Below the pieces are notes generated by a model. It was not told the DNA's origin and searched no databases. It saw only the letters and a list, made by a program, of their open reading frames with translations. Shown one piece after another: positions 8,620 through 17,337 of a stretch of DNA of 64,000 bases. Position 1 is the first letter of the stretch. Every line of letters begins with the position of its first letter. The stretch is from positions 3,720,001-3,784,000 of the forward strand of contig NZ_LR590484.1 of the NCBI RefSeq assembly GCF_901482695.1. The letters are read 5' to 3'. A program made the translations under genes and the position numbers. This DNA is from Sphingobacterium thalpophilum. GTDB taxonomy: Bacteria > Bacteroidota > Bacteroidia > Sphingobacteriales > Sphingobacteriaceae.

Positions 8620-9924
8620 CTAGTGTTGTTGAGTCCAATTTGCGCGGTCCATTTGAGCATATTTCCATGGAGCGCCATTATTCTCAATGTTTCCAAACAT
8701 ATTATTAATACTCGCTGGAGCCTGGGATTCTTCCATTACAGCAAAGCGGCGAAGTTCTACGATGATATCCAAGGGATTAATATTGACCGGGCATTGCTCG
8801 ACGCAGGCATTACAACTTGTACATGCCCATATCTCTTCCCGGCTGATATAGGAATCCAGAAGTGACTTGCCGTCATCTTGAAAGCTACCGTTTTTCTTGA
8901 TATTATTACCGACTTCGGTTAATCTATCCCTGGTGTCCATCATTATTTTTCGGGGCGACAGCAGTTTTCCGGTGATGTTGGCTGGGCATGACGAAGTACA
9001 GCGCCCACATTCAGTACACGTATAGGCATCCAGTAAGCTCTTCCAGGATAGGTCCTGTACATCTTTGGCACCAAAACGCGCTACGGCATCTGTCGAAGGT
9101 GGAGAAAAGCTAGGATCGAGCATGGCCTTAACTTCATTGGTAACAGCATCCATATTGGATAGTTTTCCTTTCGGACCTAAATTTGAAAAGTAGGTATTGG
9201 GAAAAGCCAGGACGATGTGCAGGTGTTTTGAATAAGGCAGATAATTCAAGAATGCAAGCACCCCTAAGATATGAAACCACCAACAGCATCTTTCGATCAG
9301 GTAGAGGCTTTCGGTGGATGTAGGCAAGTGGGGGAGCAGGTACTGGCTTATGGGAAAGGAGCCTGCCGATTTAAAATGTTCAAACCCATAAAGCTGTAGT
9401 TTCTGGTCTGCTGCATTCATTAACAAAAATGCCGTCATCAGAAAGATTTCGGTGATAAGAATGATATTCGCGTCCGTTTTGGGCCAGTGCTTGAGCTCCT
9501 TGCTGCTCAGACGAGCTACTTTAACTATATTTCTCCGGATCAGGAAAATCACGCAGGACAGCAATACGCCCAGAGCAAGCCATTCGAAGGAAGCGATCAG
9601 AAAATTATAGAAAGTTCCTAAAAAAGAGAAAACACGGTGTGTGCCGAAAATTCCATCAATGATAATCTCCAGCATCTCTATGTTGATGATCACGAATCCC
9701 AGATAAACAAAGAGATGCAAAAGTGCTGGAATGACTCTTTTAAACATCTTTTTTTGACCGAATGCAACGAGGATCATGGTCTTCCATCGTTCAGCCGGTC
9801 TATCCGAACGATCGCTATCCCGACCGAGTTTAATATTGCTATAGATCTGCCGCACATTTTTTATAAAAAGAAATAACGCAGCTACAAAACAAACGACAAA
9901 TATAATTTGACCTATCATACGCAC
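8620..9924 (-). CDS. Membrane-bound 4Fe-4S ferredoxin-like protein (HdrC/NarI-like fusion)
   Basis: 434 residues. About five membrane helices fill the first half: the N-terminal helix, a second at RVIPALLHLFVYLGFVI, a third at ALGVLLSCVIFLI, a fourth at LITEIFLMTAFLLM and a fifth at FHILGVLAFLNYL. They resemble the HdrE/NarI-type cytochrome b region. The C-terminal half has two 4Fe-4S motifs, CTECGRCTSSCP and CTSCNACVEQCP. It likely passes electrons between the quinone pool and the CCG partner encoded just downstream. A membrane and ferredoxin fusion followed by a CCG protein is a conserved pair in Bacteroidota as I recall. A second ATG two codons in is equally possible as start. Confidence 0.87.
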   Translation of the reverse strand: MRMIGQIIFVVCFVAALFLFIKNVRQIYSNIKLGRDSDRSDRPAERWKTMILVAFGQKKMFKRVIPALLHLFVYLGFVIINIEMLEIIIDGIFGTHRVFSFLGTFYNFLIASFEWLALGVLLSCVIFLIRRNIVKVARLSSKELKHWPKTDANIILITEIFLMTAFLLMNAADQKLQLYGFEHFKSAGSFPISQYLLPHLPTSTESLYLIERCCWWFHILGVLAFLNYLPYSKHLHIVLAFPNTYFSNLGPKGKLSNMDAVTNEVKAMLDPSFSPPSTDAVARFGAKDVQDLSWKSLLDAYTCTECGRCTSSCPANITGKLLSPRKIMMDTRDRLTEVGNNIKKNGSFQDDGKSLLDSYISREEIWACTSCNACVEQCPVNINPLDIIVELRRFAVMEESQAPASINNMFGNIENNGAPWKYAQMDRANWTQQH

Positions 9925-9940
9925 GGGTATTGGTTATAAA

Positions 9941-9948
9941 CAAATATA
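9941..9948 (-). promoter_or_regulatory. -7 element of the Fe-S operon
   Basis: Reads TATATTTG on the minus strand, an exact TAnnTTTG, 17 bases before the start codon. The -33 position falls in the inverted repeat at 9964-9991. Confidence 0.5.
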
Positions 9949-9963
9949 CTACAAAACAACCTA

Positions 9964-9991
9964 ATTTTTATTATGCTAACATAATAAAAAT
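9964..9991. repeat. Perfect 12-bp inverted repeat upstream of the Fe-S operon
   Basis: Arms ATTTTTATTATG and CATAATAAAAAT with spacer CTAA. It sits where the -33 box should be and has no T-run of a terminator, so an operator is possible. Confidence 0.5.
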
Positions 9992-10061
9992 ATTCGACAA
10001 AAATGATATGAAAGAAGTTGGTGAAAATTTTAGGCGCAATAGGGGCCCAGGTATGGGAAAG

Positions 10062-10093
10062 AACTTCCAGGAATTGACCGATTCCCGGAAGTT
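10062..10093 (-). terminator. Terminator of the TetR-family gene
   Basis: AACTTCCAGGAAT (10062-10074) pairs with ATTCCCGGAAGTT (10081-10093), with one mismatch. On the minus strand CTTTCCC follows. The stem is good, the U-tract weak. Confidence 0.6.
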
Positions 10094-10106
10094 GGGGTAT
10101 ATAAAT

Positions 10107-10799
10107 CTATTCTATTTCAGCAAAAGTGCGCTGTAGAATTCTTCCGATTGATTTTTCAATACGAGCTTTTCCTTCTGCAGTATTGAGGTCAATTCCGCAA
10201 AAGGTGCTACCAGTCGATTTAGCTTGTAAGGATAGGTAGTAGATGCTGCCAATGAGGAGGGCGAGTGTGGCGCGTATATCCTCTTCTGTATTTCTGAACT
10301 TTGGTTCAACGTTTTTTAATAGTTCTTCTCCAAAGGCCTCGCGTTTGTCGGCAATACTTTTTAAGGCTTTGGTCTTTTCGCCCAGTCCCCAATGAATAAT
10401 TTTCTGTCTAGTTTTATCCTTCAAGAAGGTGTTCAGTTGGCTTTGAAGCAATTCATTGATCAGATCTACATTGATTGTGTCGGGGTTTGAGATCATTTGA
10501 TCAAGAATTCCTTTGTCGCCAATTAGCCAAAAGTCCTTTTGAGTTAAGTAAGCTTCAATCAGTTGATCCAGGCCTCCAAAGTAGTTCCATATGAGGGCCT
10601 TATTTAAACCACATTCCAGCGCGATATTTGGGCCATTCAAGGCATGGTATCCTTTTTTCTGGATTACTTTTCCTACAGCCGCAATCATCCGTGCTTTGGT
10701 GCGTTCTTTGTCCCGGATCGGCCCAGATGTTACCTTTCTTTCTTTCTTTGGGGCATCCTCAGTTACTTTCTTTTTCATCAGAATAATTTGTTTACTCAT
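10107..10799 (-). CDS. TetR/AcrR family transcriptional regulator
   Basis: About 230 residues. The helix-turn-helix region reads MIAAVGKVIQKKGYHAL, then NGPNIALECGLNKALIWNYF and GGLDQLIEAYL, the normal TetR spacing with Trp-Asn-Tyr-Phe in the place of the usual YYHF. A basic, disordered stretch (KKKVTEDAPKKERK) precedes the DNA-binding domain. The frame continues upstream to an ATG at 10868, but the added residues do not look like part of the domain; an ATG at 10799 or 10778 is more likely. It is not adjacent to an efflux gene; the nearest neighbours are the Fe-S operon downstream and skp genes upstream, so its targets are unknown. Confidence 0.85.
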   Translation of the reverse strand: MSKQIILMKKKVTEDAPKKERKVTSGPIRDKERTKARMIAAVGKVIQKKGYHALNGPNIALECGLNKALIWNYFGGLDQLIEAYLTQKDFWLIGDKGILDQMISNPDTINVDLINELLQSQLNTFLKDKTRQKIIHWGLGEKTKALKSIADKREAFGEELLKNVEPKFRNTEEDIRATLALLIGSIYYLSLQAKSTGSTFCGIDLNTAEGKARIEKSIGRILQRTFAEIE

Positions 10800-10868
10800 T
10801 ACCAATTTGTTTGCAAAGACTGCATAGCAGCTGCCTTTAACAGTGTTAACAACAATGGAGGGTTTCAT

Positions 10869-11164
10869 GAACTTATCAGCTTACGCTAATTTAGGCTCAT
10901 GGCCACGCCATGTATAATCATTTTAGCAATGAAGTTTCTATGAGTCATCAAGTTCGTTTATTAATAAACAAAATTGAGCCCATGATGTTTTCATTAAGGT
11001 AGAATGTCTATTTCTGCGACAATATCTACATTTTACCTGGTAAAAACAAGAAAGTAGGCAACAGATTTTTTATTATATCGGTGAGTATCGACGCTGTGAT
11101 AATTGGGCAAACAGGAGAGAAAGTTTAAAGGAGTTAGGGAATATCGTCCCGTTGTAAGGAGAGA
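10869..11164. other. Intergenic region upstream of the TetR gene with two palindromes
   Basis: Contains CATGGC-CAC-GCCATG (10898-10912) and the 14-base palindrome GTTTATTAATAAAC (10956-10969). Both lie in the likely promoter area of the TetR gene and are candidate operators. No ORF is convincing. Confidence 0.45.
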
Positions 11165-11214
11165 AAGGCATAAAAAAAGGATTATTCGTCTGAATAATCC
11201 TTTTTTTATGCCTT
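11165..11214. terminator. Strong bidirectional terminator
   Basis: Perfect inverted repeat with 23-base arms and a 4-base loop GTCT; A7 and T7 runs flank the GGATTATTC core. It ends the minus-strand skp gene. Confidence 0.93.
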
Positions 11215-11224
11215 AAATAAGCCG

Positions 11225-11791
11225 TTATTTTTTTGCCGGAGCTGTCGGAGCTGCGGTTGCTGATATACCTAGTTTTGATTTCACGGCAGCTGTTAGATCT
11301 TCACCACCTTGGAAATAGGGAATGTTTGTGCTAGAGATATCAAATACGTAAGCCATGCCTTTTTCTTTGGATACGGCAGTTACTGCATCAGCAACTTTTC
11401 TATGCACAGGAGCGATCAATTCTTCTTCTTTTTTGTTCAGTTCTTCCTGAGCGGTCTGCTGTGCCGTTTGGATGCGTGTCTGAATGTCCTGTAACTCTTG
11501 ACCTATTTTATTGATTTCAGGATCCACAGTTTCTTTATTGGCTTCGCTTCTATTACGTAACTTTTCGTTAGCGTCTTTCTGTTTCGTTTGATAAATAGTA
11601 ACCATATCCTGAATTTCTTTGGTTTTACCATCGCTCAAGGTTTTCAATTGAGCTTCTGCTGCTTTGAATTCAGGAGTAGATTGGATGATTTCAGCGAAAT
11701 TGATATGACCAATTTTTTGTTGAGCATTTGCAAATTGAGTTGAGAAAAATACCGCCACTATAGCAACCGCACCTTTTAATAAGTTTTTCAT
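11225..11791 (-). CDS. OmpH/Skp family periplasmic chaperone (copy 2)
   Basis: 188 residues from the ATG at 11791; an 11-residue upstream extension lacks a purpose because the signal peptide (LLKGAVAIVAVFFSTQFANA, cut before QQ) begins at MKNLLK. The mature protein begins QKIGHINFAEI, matching Skp's opening strand, then a long Lys/Glu/Gln-rich coiled coil (roughly residues 45-130) forming the tentacles, and returns to the body with VSKEKGMAYVFDISST. Skp proteins hold unfolded outer-membrane proteins in the periplasm. It has an Ala/Pro-rich tail. It is the last gene of the bamA-skp-skp group and is followed by a strong terminator. Confidence 0.9.
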   Translation of the reverse strand: MKNLLKGAVAIVAVFFSTQFANAQQKIGHINFAEIIQSTPEFKAAEAQLKTLSDGKTKEIQDMVTIYQTKQKDANEKLRNRSEANKETVDPEINKIGQELQDIQTRIQTAQQTAQEELNKKEEELIAPVHRKVADAVTAVSKEKGMAYVFDISSTNIPYFQGGEDLTAAVKSKLGISATAAPTAPAKK

Positions 11792-11899
11792 GCTTTTCAT
11801 TTTAATGTAATAAGCCATCTCCATGGCAATCTTTTAGTGTTCTAATTAATTACTATTTTTTTATTAATACTTGTGTCCACAATGATAATAAACTCCTGC

Positions 11900-12433
11900 T
11901 TAGTTTGCAAGACTAGGATTGGGTTTATAGCCTAATTTTGTAATGACTTCATTACTTTTGTTCAATTTGGGATTTGCATATAGAAAAGTAGTTTCATTTC
12001 CCTTATCCATGATGAAATCATAGCCTTGTGCAGCGGCCACTTCCTGGATTGCTTTAGATACACGATCTTGAATCGGTTTAACGAGCTGTACACGTCTCTT
12101 AAAGAGCTCGCCTTCAAATCCAAACTTCTGTTTTTGGTAGTCTTTTACCTCTTTTTCCCGTGTGACAATTTCATCTTCACGGCGGCGGCGCATATCTTCG
12201 TTTAATAAAGCTTGATCCTTCTGATACGCCTGATATAACTTTTCTATTTCAGCATATTTTTGGTCGACTTCTTCCTGCCATTGTTTCGAAAGGTCATCCA
12301 GCTGTTTTTGTGCGGTTGTATACTCAGGGATATGTTTCAAGATATATTCTGAATCAACATAAGCAAGCTGCTGAGCAAATGTTGCTGTAGCACTGACGAC
12401 CACAAAAGCTATAACTAACAATATTTTTTTCAT
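11900..12433 (-). CDS. OmpH/Skp family periplasmic chaperone (copy 1)
   Basis: 177 residues. The signal peptide runs to ATFAQ; the mature chain starts QQLAYVDSEYIL, has a charged coiled coil (KQLDDLSKQWQEEVDQKYAE and onward), then VAAAQGYDFIMDKGNETTFL returning to the beta body. It differs clearly from copy 2 (many charged and aromatic residues in the coil), so the two are old paralogues and not a recent duplication. It lies between bamA and copy 2, on the same strand. Together they should shuttle outer-membrane proteins to BamA. A terminator-like hairpin separates it from bamA, so it may have its own promoter. Confidence 0.92.
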   Translation of the reverse strand: MKKILLVIAFVVVSATATFAQQLAYVDSEYILKHIPEYTTAQKQLDDLSKQWQEEVDQKYAEIEKLYQAYQKDQALLNEDMRRRREDEIVTREKEVKDYQKQKFGFEGELFKRRVQLVKPIQDRVSKAIQEVAAAQGYDFIMDKGNETTFLYANPKLNKSNEVITKLGYKPNPSLAN

Positions 12434-12697
12434 ATTTCCTGTAAGTTTTATAGACTACAATTTTTTATTTAACATTAATTTACCTTATGACAATAGCGAA
12501 CCTCAAAAGTTTAATCCGAGAAAAATTGTTATATGTAAATTTATCGCTCAAAAATAAGAAAAAAGAAACAATCTGATAGATATTTCTCCGGTTTAACACT
12601 ATTTAACTTGTCGGTGCCAGTTTGCTGTTTTTTTGCCAAGATCGTGTGTGCAAACCGCAGTTTCTTTTTTGGTACCTTAAAAATATACTAAATGAAA

Positions 12698-12726
12698 ATA
12701 GCTCTTCGCGATTCGCGAAGAGCTAT
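12698..12726 (-). terminator. Terminator after bamA; rest of 12434-12764 empty
   Basis: ATAGCTCTTCGCGA (12698-12711) and TCGCGAAGAGCTAT (12713-12726) are perfect arms; on the minus strand TTTTC follows. The remaining 330-bp gap between bamA and the first skp gene shows no other feature I can support. Confidence 0.8.
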
Positions 12727-12764
12727 CCTTAACCTATTATGTCTGCTGATGACTGGTGATTATC

Positions 12765-15329
12765 TTAGAAACCACCCATATTCTGCATGATGCTAAATGT
12801 AAAGTTTTGTTTCCAGGTACTGCTCGGAACTCCCGGAATAGGATCAAAAGCGTGTCCATAATCAATACCTAGCATACCGAAGATAGGCAAGAAGATTCGG
12901 GCACCCACACCAGCTGAACGGCGTACTTTAAATGGATTGAATTCGGCAAATTTATTCCATGTGTTACCGGCTTCAGCAAATGCCAGTACATATACGGTTG
13001 CCTGATCATTTAACATGACTGGATGGCGCAGCTCCATCTGATATTTCGTATAAATTGGGCTACCGGAGTTTCTTGCGATATTGACATTTTGGGTACCTTC
13101 TGGAATAATTATACCATTGGCATATCCCCGCAACGCAATGATTTCGGAACCTTGCAGGTAATCAAACCCTTGCATGCCGTCGCCCCCTACTTTGAAACGT
13201 TCAAATGTGGATATCTCTGTTTTGCTGGAATACTTGCCTAAGAATCCAAATTGAGCCTGGGCTTTAAATACGAGTTTACCGGCAATTTTGGCATACCATT
13301 GTGAGTCAAATTTCCATTTGTGATATTCCGTCCAACGGTAACGTTCTTGCGGTGAACCGTTTTTGTAATCAACATTGTTGAATAAAGAATATGGTGGCGT
13401 TAGCTGCACGGAGAATTTGATGTTAGATCCTGAAGTAGGATAAATCGGCGCATCGATCGAGTTACGGCTGAATTCCTGTGTCAGGTTGATGTTGTACGCT
13501 GTACCGTTATCGAACAAGAAATAGTTTCCATAATTCTGCAGCTTATAGCGCTGGAACGACAGCGATGTATTGGCTTGAAACCAGTTATCAGGCCACTGCA
13601 ATCGTTTTCCCAGAGTGGCCGTAATACCAGTCATCCAGATACGGTTTAGCTCGGAGTCTTTTACGATCTGTTCTCCTGTATAATAGTTGAATCCACCATA
13701 GGACGAACTCGAAGTATAAGCGCTTAAACCAAAATAAATTGGCTTTTTCCCGCCTAACCATGGCTCTGAAAAGGAAAAGCTGTAAGATTGATATCGTTTA
13801 CCTGAGGTCTGGCCACGGACACTTAATTTCTGGCCATCGCCCCGAGGCAACGGTTTCCAAGAGCTCTTGTCAAAGAAATTGCTCGTCGAAAAGTTGTTAA
13901 ACGTCAAACCTAGAGTACCGATGATTTGTCCGGCGCCATATCCTCCTGAAAGTTCGACCTGGTCAGAAGGTTTTTCCGTTACATTATATACAATGTCTAC
14001 TGTTCCTTCGGCGTAATTTAGATTCGTTGGTACTGGATTTGTTTTTTGTTCATCAAAATTTCCCAATTGGGCAATTTCACGAACACTTCGCATAATTTGC
14101 TCTTTTGAAAATTTTTGTCCGGGTTTCGTGTAAATGGAACGTAATACAACGCGGTCATTGGTGACGTCGTTACCCTTGACAATCACATTATTGATTGTAT
14201 ATTGTGCACCCTCGTATACTCGTAAATTGAGGTCGATGGTATCGTTATATACGCGTGTCTGCTCTGGATCTACCGAAAACGTCAGATAACCATCGTTCAT
14301 GTATATGGATGATATGTCATCACTGTTTTTTGTGGGACCCATTAATTTGGCAGTCAGTTTCTCCTCAGAGAAAACATCACCACGTTTGATGCCTAATATC
14401 TTGTTCAGTAAGGTGTCGGAATATTTGGCATTTCCTGTCCAGACAATGTTACCTACATAGTATTTAGGGCCTTCGTAGATGTCGAAATTAACCAATACAT
14501 TCTTTTCTCCATCGCGGATGACCGTATCTTTTATGATTTCGGCATCACGATAACCTTTGGCCGCCATTTTTTTGATCAGGTTTTCTTTACCTTCTTTATA
14601 TTTTTCTTCTTTGAACTTACCTGGACCAAAAATGCGGTACCACATTTTTTGTTTAATTGGCTTGGCCATTTTACGCAATTCCTTTTGTGAGAAATGCTCG
14701 TTGCCGGTAAACGTTATTTTTTTGACCCTTACTTTGTGTTTTTTGTCTACATCAGCAATCAGGATTTCGTTGTTGGCCTGAGCCGAATCTTTAACTGTCC
14801 GTAGTTTAATCTCAGGATACAAATAAGCCTTTTCTTTTAGAAAACGTTGTATCGTAGCTCGGGTAGTATTCATCAAATTTTCGTTGACAATCTTACCTGT
14901 ATTGCTATTTAAACGTTTGCGGACCTCTTCGGTCTGGCTTTTGCTAAGTCCGTTGATGTCGATGCGGGTCAAACGGGGACGTTCAACTACGCGTATAGTC
15001 AAAAAGATGTTTTCACCTTCTATTTTGTCAGCCCATAATTCCACATTATCAAACAGTCCCTGGGCCATCATATCTTTGACAACTTTTGCAGTTGCTTCGC
15101 TTGGCACTTCCAAATATTGACCTACAGACAATTTGGATATGGTAATCAATACATTTTTATCCAAAAATTGTGTTCCAGTCACATCAACGGCACTAATTAC
15201 GTAGTTTTTTGGGTTGAGATAACTGATTTTTTCGGGGTCATTTAGGTTGAACGCACCATTTTCCTGTCCGTAGACAAGTTGCATTGATGAGAGACCAAAA
15301 AATAGTATTACGGGTAGTATACGCTTCAT
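12765..15329 (-). CDS. bamA: Outer membrane protein assembly factor BamA (Omp85)
   Basis: 854 residues, close to the usual 800-870. Signal peptide to about residue 21 (QLVYGQE). Several POTRA domains follow (residues about 40-430), with recognisable pieces such as VERPRLTRIDINGLSKSQ, VKKITFTGNEHFSQKELRK, YYVGNIVWTGNAKYSD and YTINNVIVKGNDVTND. The C-terminal half is a 16-strand barrel with SFSFSEPWLGGKKP and SAGVGARIFLPIFGMLGIDY. BamA inserts beta-barrel proteins into the outer membrane and is essential. It is downstream of uppS and upstream of skp genes. A near-match to the -7 box (TACTTTAG on the minus strand) at 15349-15356 may give it its own promoter. Confidence 0.97.
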   Translation of the reverse strand: MKRILPVILFFGLSSMQLVYGQENGAFNLNDPEKISYLNPKNYVISAVDVTGTQFLDKNVLITISKLSVGQYLEVPSEATAKVVKDMMAQGLFDNVELWADKIEGENIFLTIRVVERPRLTRIDINGLSKSQTEEVRKRLNSNTGKIVNENLMNTTRATIQRFLKEKAYLYPEIKLRTVKDSAQANNEILIADVDKKHKVRVKKITFTGNEHFSQKELRKMAKPIKQKMWYRIFGPGKFKEEKYKEGKENLIKKMAAKGYRDAEIIKDTVIRDGEKNVLVNFDIYEGPKYYVGNIVWTGNAKYSDTLLNKILGIKRGDVFSEEKLTAKLMGPTKNSDDISSIYMNDGYLTFSVDPEQTRVYNDTIDLNLRVYEGAQYTINNVIVKGNDVTNDRVVLRSIYTKPGQKFSKEQIMRSVREIAQLGNFDEQKTNPVPTNLNYAEGTVDIVYNVTEKPSDQVELSGGYGAGQIIGTLGLTFNNFSTSNFFDKSSWKPLPRGDGQKLSVRGQTSGKRYQSYSFSFSEPWLGGKKPIYFGLSAYTSSSSYGGFNYYTGEQIVKDSELNRIWMTGITATLGKRLQWPDNWFQANTSLSFQRYKLQNYGNYFLFDNGTAYNINLTQEFSRNSIDAPIYPTSGSNIKFSVQLTPPYSLFNNVDYKNGSPQERYRWTEYHKWKFDSQWYAKIAGKLVFKAQAQFGFLGKYSSKTEISTFERFKVGGDGMQGFDYLQGSEIIALRGYANGIIIPEGTQNVNIARNSGSPIYTKYQMELRHPVMLNDQATVYVLAFAEAGNTWNKFAEFNPFKVRRSAGVGARIFLPIFGMLGIDYGHAFDPIPGVPSSTWKQNFTFSIMQNMGGF

Positions 15330-15442
15330 TTATCAATAATTATTGGCGCTAAAGTACACCAATGAGTTGTTAATTTTTGTTAATTAAGAAAATTTAACCA
15401 GCTTGTTTTTATCAAATCAGTTGACAAATTTAATAAAATCAT

Positions 15443-16180
15443 TTATAACTGTTCGCTAGTTTTTCCAAACCTTCTTTCGCGCTGTTGGTATTCGACAATA
15501 GATTGGAACAGATCTTCCTTTGTAAACTCCGGCCACATTTTGTCCAGGAAGCATAACTCGGAATAAGCGATTTGCCAAAGCAGAAAATTACTTATCCGCA
15601 GTTCGCCACTGGTGCGGATCAATAAATCGGGATCGGGAATGTTCCGTGTATACAAATTGGCTGAAAACATATCATCGTTTATATCTTCAGCGTTTATTTC
15701 TCCAGCTTTAACTTTCGCTGCCAAGGTCCGTGCGGCATCGACCATCTCCTGGCGTGAACTATAGCTCAAGGCAAGGGTTAGCGTACATGTTGTATTGTCT
15801 TTTGTCGCTTCTATTGTTTCCTGTAATTTTTTTTGCGCATTTGTGGGCAGCTTGCTGATGTCGCCGATTGCATTTAGTCTGACGCCATTTTCCTGAAACG
15901 TTTTTATTTCCTTTTTCAGGGAAGAAACCAAGAGTTCCATGAGGGCTACGACTTCAAGTTTTGGCCGGTTCCAGTTTTCAGCGGAGAAAGCGTAGAGTGT
16001 TAGATATTTGATATTGGCCTGAACACATCCCTCCAGTGCTTCTCTGACGGCTTTCACTCCGTTCTGATGACCGAATACACGGAGTTTGCCCTTTTGTTTT
16101 GCCCAACGACCATTACCATCCATAATGATGGCGATATGTTGAGGTAATTTGATGTTATCAATTTGATCTAAAAAGCTCAT
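15443..16180 (-). CDS. uppS: Isoprenyl transferase (undecaprenyl diphosphate synthase)
   Basis: Condenses isopentenyl diphosphate units onto farnesyl diphosphate to make the C55 carrier for peptidoglycan and O-antigen. The cis-prenyltransferase signature HIAIIMDGNGRWAKQ lies near the N-terminus, followed by FGHQNGVKAVREAL, LTLYAFSAENWNRP, and near the C-terminus DLLIRTSGELRISNFLLWQ and ERRFG. 245 residues from the ATG at 16180; five extra residues upstream are possible. It lies in the envelope cluster after nadK, with a 200-base gap between, and before bamA. Confidence 0.97.
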   Translation of the reverse strand: MSFLDQIDNIKLPQHIAIIMDGNGRWAKQKGKLRVFGHQNGVKAVREALEGCVQANIKYLTLYAFSAENWNRPKLEVVALMELLVSSLKKEIKTFQENGVRLNAIGDISKLPTNAQKKLQETIEATKDNTTCTLTLALSYSSRQEMVDAARTLAAKVKAGEINAEDINDDMFSANLYTRNIPDPDLLIRTSGELRISNFLLWQIAYSELCFLDKMWPEFTKEDLFQSIVEYQQRERRFGKTSEQL

Positions 16181-16401
16181 TGTTGCTATTTTCAATAATT
16201 ACCACCTCACCCAATTAGAGCTCAGTGTATGTTGACCAGATATCGGTCTTTGTATTTAAAGCCAAACGACATTGTGTACTTGGTACGGTATCGTTTGATC
16301 ATTACTCCCGGAGCTTGCCGATAGATGTTTTATCCAATTTCAGTTATTTCTTCAAATATCGATTTTTAATCGGAAAATCAGAAGCGGAATATGTATAAAG
16401 A

Positions 16402-17286
16402 TTAGTAATTCCTGACGTCGATCCCCCATAGCAGTTTCTCCCTCAGTGTACTGAAAAAGCTCTCGTTGGGGAGGCGGATCAGGTTGATGGTAAACGGTGC
16501 CTGTTGGATGGTCAATGTTACAGACGTGTCAATAGATTCGTTTTTGGAATCGCAGCTAAGTATATACTGGTTGCTTCGGCTTTCTATTTCCAGTTCGAGC
16601 GTAAACTGATTGGATATAACGATCGGCCTGACGTTCAGGTTATGTGGAGAGATCGGTGTGATTACAAAGTTTCCACTTTCGGGCATGATAATGGGACCGC
16701 CACAACTTAGCGAGTAGGCTGTGGATCCCGTAGGTGTGGCGATAATCAGGCCGTCTGCCCAGTAGGAGTTGAGTAGTTCTCCGTTAATTCTCGCGTTGAC
16801 AGTGATCATTGCCGAACTGTCGTACCGGAACACAGTGATGTCATTAAGTGCATAGTGGTTGCCCTGGAATAGATTGACCTGTTTAGATTCCACAGATAGA
16901 AGCACCCTTTTTTGGATATCATAACGATGATTGATGATATCAGCTATGGCGTGTTCAAAATCATTTTTATTGATCGATGCCAGGAAACCCAATCGGCCAA
17001 AATTTATTCCAGCAATTGGGATCCCCGAATCTTTGATTAGGGAAACGGCAGAAAGCATGGTGCCGTCACCGCCGAGGCTAAGCATAATATCGATATTGTC
17101 TTTAATTTCCTCGTACCTACAATAGGTGGGAAACTCAAAGCCACATTCAAACTGCGTAGTCAAGAACTTATAAAAAGGCTCGTACACCCATATGTCAACG
17201 TTTTGGGTAACGAGATATCCAAATAAGTGCTTCACATGTGCTATAACGGAGGGCTGAAACTCGCGTCCATATATCGCAATTCTCAT
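16402..17286 (-). CDS. nadK: NAD kinase
   Basis: Phosphorylates NAD to NADP. The GGDGTML motif with catalytic Asp (MLSLGGDGTMLSAVS) lies near residue 70, followed by INFGRLGFLASI; the donor-binding ALNDITVFR and the TPTGSTAYSLSCGGPI block come at about residues 165-200. 294 residues is normal. In many Bacteroidota nadK sits between a CBS-domain gene and uppS-bamA, as here; a DUF6089/PorG gene often found after nadK seems absent, with 200 bases of non-coding DNA in that place. Confidence 0.96.
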   Translation of the reverse strand: MRIAIYGREFQPSVIAHVKHLFGYLVTQNVDIWVYEPFYKFLTTQFECGFEFPTYCRYEEIKDNIDIMLSLGGDGTMLSAVSLIKDSGIPIAGINFGRLGFLASINKNDFEHAIADIINHRYDIQKRVLLSVESKQVNLFQGNHYALNDITVFRYDSSAMITVNARINGELLNSYWADGLIIATPTGSTAYSLSCGGPIIMPESGNFVITPISPHNLNVRPIVISNQFTLELEIESRSNQYILSCDSKNESIDTSVTLTIQQAPFTINLIRLPNESFFSTLREKLLWGIDVRNY

Positions 17287-17337
17287 ATTTTCTGAATTTA
17301 TTTGGGCAAAGATGAGAAAAAAACTAATCTTAACTAA

